From NCBI GenBank assembly GCA_024763295.1, contig JANTFU010000041.1:1-11952 (forward strand): a stretch of 11,952 nucleotides of DNA. The letters run 5' to 3'. The translations under genes and the position numbers were made by a program. How positions within the stretch are numbered: the stretch's first letter is position 1; the number at the start of each line of letters is the position of its first letter. The notes beneath the pieces are model-generated. The model did no database searches. It had not been told where the DNA came from and saw only the letters and a list, made by a program, of their open reading frames with translations. This document shows, piece by piece, positions 1 through 4,740 of the stretch. This stretch comes from Anaerolineales bacterium. GTDB taxonomy: Bacteria > Chloroflexota > Anaerolineae > Anaerolineales > Villigracilaceae.

Positions 1-14
1 CGAAACGAGAAACT

Positions 15-464
15 ATGTTCAAACGACCCCAATCTAACCCCGAAGCGCCCCGTCAGCCCATCCCCGCCGTCGAGCGGATCACCTCTGTGCTTGGTAACGG
101 CATCATCTGGCACGGCGATCTGGATGGCAGCGGCGGCGTGCGCATTGAAGGCGCTTTTGAAGGCAAAATCGCTCTGCGCGGAATGCTCGTCGTCGGCGAA
201 ACGGGGCGTGTCACCTGCGAAAATATCCGCGCCAATACCGTCATCGTCGCGGGCGCAGTACGCGGCAATATCACCACCGAAAAACTCGAAATCCGTGCCA
301 CCGGGCGCGTTTGGGGCGATGTCGTCACGACTGCCTTCGTGACGGAAGAAGGCTCCTTCCTGCGCGGGCAAATTCGCATGGAAGAAAGTGTCGATCTCGA
401 ACTCGGTGCCGCGCCCGAAACCACCCCCTCCGAAGCCGCCGAACTCGGCGAAGAAGCGGAATAA
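15..464 (+). CDS. Bactofilin (polymer-forming cytoskeletal protein)
   Basis: This 149-residue protein fits the bactofilin family (formerly DUF583). Bactofilins are small cytoplasmic or membrane-associated proteins that self-assemble without nucleotide into filaments and scaffold cell-wall enzymes or polarity factors. A Pro-rich N-terminal tail (residues 1-20) leads into the repetitive beta-helix core (about 22-125). The core shows regularly spaced Gly and Val/Ile positions, such as IIWHGDLDGSGGVRIEG near the start and VVGETGRV, VIVAGAVRGNI and LEIRATGRVWGDV further on. The C-terminus (about 130-149) is acidic and probably disordered. Length is typical. A purine-rich stretch (cgagaaact) just before the ATG is a weak ribosome binding site. 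Only 14 bases precede the gene, so it probably continues an operon from the left; in other bacteria an M23 peptidase is a frequent neighbour, but that cannot be checked here. Confidence 0.93.
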   Translation: MFKRPQSNPEAPRQPIPAVERITSVLGNGIIWHGDLDGSGGVRIEGAFEGKIALRGMLVVGETGRVTCENIRANTVIVAGAVRGNITTEKLEIRATGRVWGDVVTTAFVTEEGSFLRGQIRMEESVDLELGAAPETTPSEAAELGEEAE

Positions 465-542
465 AAATTTGGCAGATCTATTGAAAAACTTTAGATTCGC
501 CTTTTTTGTGTTTGCGTTCTTTGCACTATAAAATTAGTGAAA

Positions 543-696
543 CGTGTTGCGTATTGCGTATTTTTTTGCAAAAGGCTGTTTTTCTACTACTCCCAGCGCC
601 GTCCTCGGCGCGGGTTTCTCACAAATATCGCCGCCGGGGACAGCGGCTAGAGCACTTATGCAAGAGGTCTAATGATTTTTTGGCTTACGCAACACG
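543..696. repeat. Inverted repeat flanking the 58-base element
   Basis: The 11-mer cgtgttgcgta (543-553) has an exact reverse complement at 686-696. The 132-base interior contains the GC-rich 58-base repeat, and both arms adjoin poly-A/T runs (about 560-567 and 705-711). This could be the ends of a short non-autonomous element or a chance AT-rich hairpin. No target duplication is evident. Confidence 0.4.
596..653. repeat. 58-base paired-palindrome repeat, copy 1
   Basis: It is 52/58 identical to the sequence at 8049-8106 with no gaps. The first half is a perfect hairpin, gcgccg-tcct-cggcgc (596-611). The second half (from about 630) is a decayed hairpin, gccgccggggacagcggc, in which one base change weakens the stem relative to copy 2. 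The two halves share the core cgccgtccYcggcg when the second is read on the opposite strand. The unit is therefore two related palindromes in inverted orientation, the arrangement called REPIN. It lies in a gap between convergent genes. Confidence 0.75.
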
Positions 697-776
697 AAAC
701 ACGCAAAAAAACACAGGCAAAAACGAGTTCCTTTTACTGTTTTTAAAATTGGCGAAACCAAAGTTGAAAAATTAAT

Positions 777-809
777 CCTGACAGGTTTATAAAATCTGTC
801 AGGGTTTTT
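777..809 (+). terminator. Candidate intrinsic terminator after bactofilin
   Basis: An 8-base stem (cctgacag at 777-784 with ctgtcagg at 796-803) has an 11-base AT-rich loop and is followed by gttttt. It could end rightward transcription from the bactofilin operon, although it lies 313 bases past that stop codon. It may itself be a palindromic repeat. Confidence 0.5.
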
Positions 810-826
810 GCTTGCTTGTATGCTTC

Positions 827-895
827 TGCGAGGCGGCTTTATCGCCGGAATAGTTTTTTGATAGCGATGAGACCGCTTCGTCGCAAAAGGACGCT
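827..895. repeat. Degenerate copy of TGCGAGGC-type repeat
   Basis: The block tgcgaggcggctttatcgccg (827-847) matches 19/21 bases at 10085-10105. A second block (about 868-895, containing gcttc, caaaa and gacgct) matches 10129-10152. The middle part differs and has lost the internal stem seen in the other copy. It is probably an old copy of an interspersed palindromic repeat. Confidence 0.5.
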
Positions 896-944
896 CCTCG
901 CGGCGTCATGCAAGTTTAGAGGTTTAATTTCAACTTGTTGTTCG

Positions 945-1289
945 CTATCCCAAACGCCCCAACTTCTTCCCCGCTAACAAATGCATGTGGATGTGGAAAA
1001 CAATCTGCCCTGCGTCCGCGCCGGTATTGATAATGAGGCGATAGCCGCTTTCGTCCACGCCCTCGGCTTTGGCAATCTGCTTGGCAGCAAAATTCATTTT
1101 GCCGAGCAAATGCGCATCTGCCTCTGTCAAATCATTGATTGACGCAATATGCTTATTCGGGACAATCAAAATATGCGTCGGCGCGGCGGGCTGAATATCG
1201 CGGAAAGCGGTCACATACTCGTCGGCATAGACCACGTCACTAGGGATTTCTTTGGCAATAATCTTGCAAAAAATACAATCGGTGGGCAT
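945..1289 (-). CDS. HinT-like histidine triad (HIT) nucleotide-binding protein
   Basis: This 114-residue protein belongs to the HIT superfamily, Hint branch: small cytoplasmic homodimers that hydrolyse nucleoside phosphoramidates and aminoacyl-AMP. The histidine triad is H99-I-H101-M-H103 within a GQIVFHIHMHLL context; by analogy with human HINT1 the middle His (101) is the nucleophile. C5 and C8 form the N-terminal CxxC found in zinc-binding members. I chose the ATG at 1289 over the upstream in-frame ATG at 1328. It has a good AGGAG six bases upstream, and family members start close to the CIFCKI motif. The 13 extra residues would be encoded by a palindromic repeat. It is the last gene of a leftward cluster but is separated by 71 bases from the deacetylase, so co-transcription is possible but not certain. 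Confidence 0.93.
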   Translation of the reverse strand: MPTDCIFCKIIAKEIPSDVVYADEYVTAFRDIQPAAPTHILIVPNKHIASINDLTEADAHLLGKMNFAAKQIAKAEGVDESGYRLIINTGADAGQIVFHIHMHLLAGKKLGRLG

Positions 1290-1295
1290 ATTTTT

Positions 1296-1300
1296 CTCCT
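1296..1300 (-). promoter_or_regulatory. Ribosome binding site of the HIT gene
   Basis: AGGAG on the minus strand lies six bases before the ATG at 1289. It decides the start against the longer frame beginning at 1328, which would read through the adjacent repeat. Confidence 0.8.
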
Positions 1301-1312
1301 GATTTATTGGGT

Positions 1313-1356
1313 GTAGGGGCGGGGTCATCCCGCCCGTGGGGTCATCCCGCCCCTAC
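1313..1356. repeat. GTAGGGGCGGG inverted repeat with tandem 15-mers
   Basis: The outer arms gtaggggcggg (1313-1323) and cccgcccctac (1346-1356) are exact reverse complements. Inside, ggggtcatcccgccc occurs twice (1321-1335 and 1338-1352). The left unit folds by itself as gggcggg-gtcat-cccgccc (1317-1335). The element fills most of the gap between the deacetylase stop codon (1361) and the HIT ribosome binding site. The T content after the hairpin is low, so it does not look like a standard terminator. Confidence 0.75.
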
Positions 1357-1360
1357 CAAT

Positions 1361-2542
1361 TTACGGTTCTAACGTCGGTATTGCACCGTATGTCGGCGCG
1401 CACAGTATATCGTAATATTCCAGTTCAACGGCTTTATTTTGCTCGGCATAGGCGGCTGCTTCCTTGCCAATGATGCGCACCGTGTCAATCTGTCCGCCCG
1501 CCGCGGTATCTGTGTAGCGCGGCAACGTCATCAATGGATCGCCTACCGGACCTTCTGCGATGAAGTATGGGCGCGCATCGTCTTTGGCGTCGGCTTGTGG
1601 CACCCAATTAAACATGATCGGACCACGTGGATTGGTGGTAAAACCTAACCGATAGCCGTACTGCCGTGCAAATTGCACGGGGCGCACACCAAAGCCGCCG
1701 CCGGGCCAAATAATTGCGATTGGTGCTTTGCCAAAATGCTGCTGAATGCCCAGCACGGATCCCTGCAACTCGCCAACCAGATAATCATCCGATGAATTAT
1801 CGCTCATCGGCGTATTGTGAATGACACCATGCGCCTGATAATCGACCCAACCTTCCGCTGAAAGTGCCGCATTCTGATCCCATAAATCCTGCCGCTCTTC
1901 CTTGCTGATGTAGCCGTTTACCACATGCCAACCATATTTTTCGTAAATCGGGCGAAAATGCGTGTTGAAATATTCAGCATAATGGCGGTCATCCACAAGC
2001 AGCATCACTGAGCGCGGCGGAATTTTGGCGTTGGTTTCCATAAAATCCGCAAGTTGCTGCATGTCAATCGCCTCGAAGCCTTGCGCGTGCAAGTCATCGA
2101 CCAACTGACGGAAATCTTTTGCGTTAATTTGGTAGGGCTTATCAACCGTATCATTGGTGATGCTGTGAATCATCACAATCATCACCACCGTGCCGGGCGC
2201 GCTGTTGTTCGGGTCCCATTTGGCGCGCAAATATTCGCAGGTATCACCGATATAAGTATGTGGCGTATCCAGCGGATTGAGTTGATTGCTCTGGTAGATG
2301 CCGGGCAGCGCGGGCGGGGTACGCACAGCCGTTGGGGACGGGATGGGCGTTTCGGTGGGTGCTTCAGTGGGCGGGATCGCTTCAACCGTTTGCGTAAACC
2401 CGGCTTGAATGGTTGCCATCGCCTCTTCCACGACAATTGCTTGGTCGGCGGTGGGCGCGGGGGGAGGCGTTGAGGGGCGGCATCCCGCCAAGATGGCGGT
2501 CGCCAAGCCCAAAAGGAGCGCGGAGCGGAATTTCATCTTCAT
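1361..2542 (-). CDS. Lipoprotein with polysaccharide-deacetylase-like domain
   Basis: This 393-residue protein has a lipoprotein signal: basic MKMKFR, a hydrophobic stretch and the lipobox LAGC with C21 as the lipidated Cys. A Thr/Pro linker (about 54-80) tethers a domain resembling carbohydrate esterase family 4 (about 115-345). Visible motifs are MIHSI (124-128), the DD pair in LLVDDRHY (D184, D185, in place of the usual TFDDG), the HxxxH zinc pair H238/H242 in AHGVIH, and WPGGGFG (279-285) with LGFTTNPRG after it. The metal and base residues therefore appear conserved. The family removes N- or O-acetyl groups from polysaccharides or peptidoglycan outside the membrane; the substrate here is unknown. 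An AGGAG seven bases before the ATG supports this start over the ATG at 2536. The start codon overlaps the stop of the upstream peptidase (ATGA), indicating translational coupling. Confidence 0.8.
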   Translation of the reverse strand: MKMKFRSALLLGLATAILAGCRPSTPPPAPTADQAIVVEEAMATIQAGFTQTVEAIPPTEAPTETPIPSPTAVRTPPALPGIYQSNQLNPLDTPHTYIGDTCEYLRAKWDPNNSAPGTVVMIVMIHSITNDTVDKPYQINAKDFRQLVDDLHAQGFEAIDMQQLADFMETNAKIPPRSVMLLVDDRHYAEYFNTHFRPIYEKYGWHVVNGYISKEERQDLWDQNAALSAEGWVDYQAHGVIHNTPMSDNSSDDYLVGELQGSVLGIQQHFGKAPIAIIWPGGGFGVRPVQFARQYGYRLGFTTNPRGPIMFNWVPQADAKDDARPYFIAEGPVGDPLMTLPRYTDTAAGGQIDTVRIIGKEAAAYAEQNKAVELEYYDILCAPTYGAIPTLEP

Positions 2543-3531
2543 CCTTCGTCTCCTAACCCGGGCAATCCGCCCAGCGACTGCGCCGATTCGACGCCGCGCA
2601 AAATCGCGTTTGCGAGGGCTTCTGCGGCGAATGCGCCAATCGTCGAGATATCCGCTTTTTTACTGCCGGTCGAGAGGGCAAAAATCGTGTCGCCATCGAG
2701 CATGGTGTGGGCGGGGCGGATGGTGCGCGCCAGCCCATCTTGCGCCATCATCGCTATGCGTGTGGCTTCGGCTTGGGTCAAGTTGGCGTTGGTCGCCACC
2801 GCGCCGATGACGGTATTTGCGCGGGTTACCGCTTTCATAATCGTGCGACCGGGCAAGGTTTTCATCACTTCGAGCGTGTTGGCAAATTCGCCGTCGCCGC
2901 CGACTTTGACGGGACCCACTTGCGTGGGGCGTGCGCCCGCCAAAATTGCGCCCGTTTGCGGGTGGATGACATCGCCAAAGGCATTGACCGCCACAAGCGC
3001 GCCGACGATGATGCCGCCGCCGATGTTGATGCTGGCGGTGCCCAGCCCGGCTTTCATCGCGCCGCCCATGCCGAGAATTTTGCCAACCGTTGCGCCCATC
3101 CCCGCGCCGATGTTGCCGACTTGGGTGTCGTCGGCGGTGGCGGCTTGCGCGGCTTGATAGCCCATCTCGGCGTCGGGGCGGATTTCGGCACTGCCAAAGG
3201 CGAGGTCGAAAAGCACAGCGGCGGGAACGATGGGTACTTTCGCTGCGCCCGTATCGAAGCCGATGCCTTGCTCGTCGAGATAGCGCATCACGCCGGATGC
3301 GGCATCCAGCCCAAAGGCGGAGCCGCCCGATAGCAGTAGTCCGTGAATTTTCGAGATTAAGTTGACGGGGCTGAGCAAGTCAGTTTCACGCGTGCCCGGC
3401 GCACCGCCGCGCTGATCCACACCGGCAACAGCGCCCTTGCGCGTCAGGATGACGGTACAACCCGTCAACGCATCCCCATCATGCGCGTGCCCGACTTCGA
3501 TGCCGGGCACGTCTGTAATGCTGTTCTTCAC
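2539..3531 (-). CDS. P1 family peptidase (DmpA/S58-like Ntn hydrolase)
   Basis: This 330-residue protein matches the P1/DmpA family of self-processing N-terminal-nucleophile aminopeptidases (MEROPS S58). The N-terminus (ITDVPGIEVGHAHD, then GCTVILTRKGAVAGVDQRGGAPGTRETD) and the GLLLSGGSAFGLDAA segment (64-78) are characteristic. Gly-rich strands follow (about 138-180). The likely autoproteolytic site is N239-T240 in the RANTVIGAVATNANLT motif; Thr240 would become the nucleophile, where DmpA itself uses Ser. Such enzymes cleave N-terminal residues, D-amino-acid amides or beta-peptides; the substrate here cannot be told. No signal peptide is visible, so it is probably cytoplasmic. The start is GTG, one base after the stop of the 57-residue gene, and no strong ribosome binding site is visible, suggesting coupled translation. 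The 3' end overlaps the deacetylase start by four bases. Confidence 0.9.
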   Translation of the reverse strand: MKNSITDVPGIEVGHAHDGDALTGCTVILTRKGAVAGVDQRGGAPGTRETDLLSPVNLISKIHGLLLSGGSAFGLDAASGVMRYLDEQGIGFDTGAAKVPIVPAAVLFDLAFGSAEIRPDAEMGYQAAQAATADDTQVGNIGAGMGATVGKILGMGGAMKAGLGTASINIGGGIIVGALVAVNAFGDVIHPQTGAILAGARPTQVGPVKVGGDGEFANTLEVMKTLPGRTIMKAVTRANTVIGAVATNANLTQAEATRIAMMAQDGLARTIRPAHTMLDGDTIFALSTGSKKADISTIGAFAAEALANAILRGVESAQSLGGLPGLGDEG

Positions 3532-3532
3532 G

Positions 3533-3706
3533 TTAAAGGCTTTTCAAGAGTTCAAAAAGTTCTTGCCACTCTTCTTCAAAGAAGTGCAGGGTGACGTTGC
3601 CCAATTCGATATGGTAGGTGGTTTCGCCATCGGGTTCTTCGGCTTTCCAAACGACGTAGTTGTTGGTTTCTGCCAGAGTGGTGGTTTTCGGTTCTTCGTT
3701 GCTCAT
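3533..3706 (-). CDS. Small acidic hypothetical protein (57 aa)
   Basis: This short frame encodes 57 residues starting MSNEEPKTTTLAETNNY. It contains VVWKAEEPDGETTYHIELG and ends in a predicted acidic helix (FFEEEWQELFELLKSL). It has a strong AGGAG five bases before the ATG. Its TAA lies one base before the GTG start of the P1 peptidase, exactly as expected for the first gene of a tight operon. The protein is acidic, has no signal peptide or membrane segment, and looks like a compact beta-strand plus C-terminal helix fold. I do not recognise a named family. The ribosome binding site, spacing and protein-like composition argue that it is real. It could be an accessory factor for the peptidase, but nothing proves that. 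A long opposite-strand frame over the same DNA is a shadow. Confidence 0.75.
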   Translation of the reverse strand: MSNEEPKTTTLAETNNYVVWKAEEPDGETTYHIELGNVTLHFFEEEWQELFELLKSL

Positions 3707-3711
3707 TTTTT

Positions 3712-3716
3712 CTCCT
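3712..3716 (-). promoter_or_regulatory. Ribosome binding site of the 57-residue gene
   Basis: AGGAG on the minus strand lies five bases before the ATG at 3706. It is the main support for this short gene being translated. Confidence 0.75.
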
Positions 3717-3727
3717 ATACAAGTAGT

Positions 3728-3771
3728 GCGACATTCATGTCGCTTTGGGATTTCTGCGACATGAATGTCGC
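3728..3771. repeat. GCGACAT double palindrome (REPIN-like)
   Basis: gcgacattcatgtcgc (3728-3743) and gcgacatgaatgtcgc (3756-3771) are exact 16-base reverse complements across a 12-base spacer. Each arm is itself palindromic (gcgacat-tc-atgtcgc), so the DNA or RNA can form either one long stem or two small hairpins. The near edge is only 22 bases before the start codon of the 57-residue gene, so the element sits in its leader or overlaps its promoter. Confidence 0.8.
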
Positions 3772-3882
3772 GTTACCGTTTTTTGAAGCGCAATTATCTT
3801 ACCTCGACTTGTTTGATTTGAAAATCTTGTCATGGTTCGCAATCTCGTGTTTCAGTCTGTGGGTGAAGAAAGCCATCACACG

Positions 3883-3977
3883 GAGTGCGTCGCACCTACT
3901 CCGACAAGAAGATGCCTATCGAAAAGTTTATTGCCTTTTTAACGGTAAATGCCCATCGATGCAGGTGCGACGCACTC
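3883..3977. repeat. GTGCGTCGCAC inverted pair (REPIN-like)
   Basis: gagtgcgtcgcacct (3883-3897) and aggtgcgacgcactc (3963-3977) are exact 15-base reverse complements 65 bases apart. Each arm contains a palindrome with one central base (gtgcg-t-cgcac). The layout matches the neighbouring double palindrome but the sequence is unrelated. Confidence 0.75.
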
Positions 3978-4021
3978 ATTTTGTCCCATAACCTAAAAAG
4001 AGCGGAAAAAATCCCTTTTTA

Positions 4022-4030
4022 TGCTAGAAT
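4022..4030 (+). promoter_or_regulatory. Candidate extended -10 promoter for the MaoC-like gene
   Basis: TGCTAGAAT matches an extended -10 element (TGn followed by TAGAAT, one mismatch from TATAAT) with no good -35 box. It is preceded by an A/T-rich stretch (4006-4022) and would give a leader of roughly 57 bases before the ATG at 4094. This rests on motif match alone. Confidence 0.35.
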
Positions 4031-4093
4031 CACGGCGACGAAACAAGGGTTGGGGTGTTATTAGCACTGAAACTCAACCCAAAGGAGAAGAAA

Positions 4094-4561
4094 ATGACAA
4101 CCATCCCTGCCATACGCGGCATGTATTTTGAAGAATTTGAAGTCGGGCAAAAGATGATTTCGCCCGGGCGCACGGTGACGGAAAGCGACGTGGTCGCTTT
4201 TGCGGGACTTTCCGGCGACTATAACTTGATCCACACCGATGCGGAATATAGCAAAACCAGCCCTTTCGGGGCGCGCGTCGCCCATGGCTTGCTCGGCTTG
4301 TCGATTGCTTCGGGTTTGGCTGTCCGCACTGGCGTGCTGGAGGGTACCGTCATCGCCTTTCGCGAGATTGCAAGCTGGAAATTTGTAAAGCCCGTTTTTA
4401 TTGGCGACACCATCCACGTTGAAATGGAGATTATTGCAACCAAAGCCATGCGTCGACTTGGCGGCGGGAAAGTTGACCTGAATTTCGATGTGAAGAACCA
4501 GAACGGTGAAACGACGATGAAAGGTGTTTGGTCAGTTTTGGTCATGTCGAAGCCGGAGTAA
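4094..4561 (+). CDS. MaoC-like dehydratase (R-specific hydratase fold)
   Basis: This 155-residue protein has a single hot-dog domain of the MaoC / (R)-specific enoyl-CoA hydratase family. These enzymes hydrate 2-enoyl-CoA thioesters in fatty-acid breakdown, polyhydroxyalkanoate supply or related acyl-CoA pathways in the cytoplasm. The hydratase signature is visible as GLSGDYNLIHTDAEYS, with catalytic D42 and H47 and the conserved N44. FGARVAHGLLGLSIASGL follows, the usual helix after the overhanging segment. The length is typical of stand-alone family members. I chose the ATG at 4094 because AAGGAG lies six bases upstream; an in-frame start at 4055 has no such site. The gene is followed 179 bases later by the penicillin-binding protein on the same strand, with no functional link evident. 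The exact substrate cannot be inferred. Confidence 0.92.
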   Translation: MTTIPAIRGMYFEEFEVGQKMISPGRTVTESDVVAFAGLSGDYNLIHTDAEYSKTSPFGARVAHGLLGLSIASGLAVRTGVLEGTVIAFREIASWKFVKPVFIGDTIHVEMEIIATKAMRRLGGGKVDLNFDVKNQNGETTMKGVWSVLVMSKPE

Positions 4562-4564
4562 AAC

Positions 4565-4582
4565 GTGAAGCGTGAAACGTGA
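4565..4582. repeat. Short imperfect tandem repeat (acgtga/gcgtga)
   Basis: Right after the MaoC-like stop codon, cgtgaagcgtgaaacgtga repeats a 5-7 base unit three times. A related string (gtgaaacgtg) occurs at about 537-546 after the bactofilin gene. It is probably a low-complexity remnant; no function is apparent. Confidence 0.35.
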
Positions 4583-4636
4583 TTGAACAGATTGCGTTTC
4601 ATATTTTTATTCTTTAGCAACCTACAAAACACAACT

Positions 4637-4704
4637 CACGCAAAGTCGCAGAGACGCAAAGAAAAAGCCTTAAAAAAAACTTGGCGACTTGGCGTCTTTG
4701 CGTG
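4637..4704. repeat. CGCAAAG-type inverted repeat upstream of the PBP
   Basis: The left arm 4637-4661 (starting cacgcaaagtcgc) and right arm 4680-4704 (ending gtctttgcgtg) are reverse complements at 20 of 25 positions, with an 18-base A-rich spacer. Each arm also repeats a CGC(A/C)AAG-like heptamer. Its outer end is 36 bases before the penicillin-binding protein start, so a transcript beginning upstream would carry it in the leader. Confidence 0.65.
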
Positions 4705-4740
4705 ATGAATGAGTAATAAAGTCTTTTCGAGACAAATCCC

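Larger units (their letters stand above)
465..944. other. Convergent intergenic region filled with repeats
   Basis: This 480-base stretch lies between the ends of bactofilin (+) and the HIT gene (-). I see no credible gene in it. It contains an 11-base inverted repeat (cgtgttgcgta at 543-553 and its complement at 686-696) flanking a 58-base GC-rich repeat (596-653), a terminator-like hairpin (777-809), and a degenerate copy of a second repeat (827-895). Open frames across it are translations of the repeats. Confidence 0.75.
3707..4093. other. Divergent intergenic region with two nested inverted repeats
   Basis: This 387-base region separates the leftward 57-residue gene from the rightward MaoC-like gene. 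It holds a GCGACAT double palindrome (3728-3771), a GTGCGTCGCAC pair (3883-3977), and a candidate extended -10 promoter for the hydratase (4022-4030). The stretch 3772-3882 shows nothing I can assign. No clear promoter is seen for the leftward operon. Confidence 0.7.

Noticed and set aside
506..775. 89-codon rightward frame after bactofilin, resembling another frame at 7983-8252
   Set aside because: Their similar segments (PAPSSAR followed by RRRG) come from the shared 58-base palindromic repeat, not from homologous proteins. There is no ribosome binding site and the composition is not protein-like.
596..1000. Possible CRISPR-like or tRNA-like structure among the palindromes
   Set aside because: The repeats are not regularly spaced with unique spacers, and no cloverleaf or CCA-ending structure could be formed. 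They are interspersed palindromes.
2687..3333. Long rightward frames opposite the P1 peptidase gene (up to 208 codons)
   Set aside because: They are antisense shadows in GC-rich coding DNA with His/Arg/Ala-skewed composition; the minus-strand product matches a known family throughout.
3437..3991. 184-codon rightward frame with hydrophobic Phe-rich stretches
   Set aside because: It runs antisense through the peptidase start, the 57-residue gene and two palindromic repeats. The hydrophobicity is the complement of acidic Glu/Lys codons, and no ribosome binding site is present.
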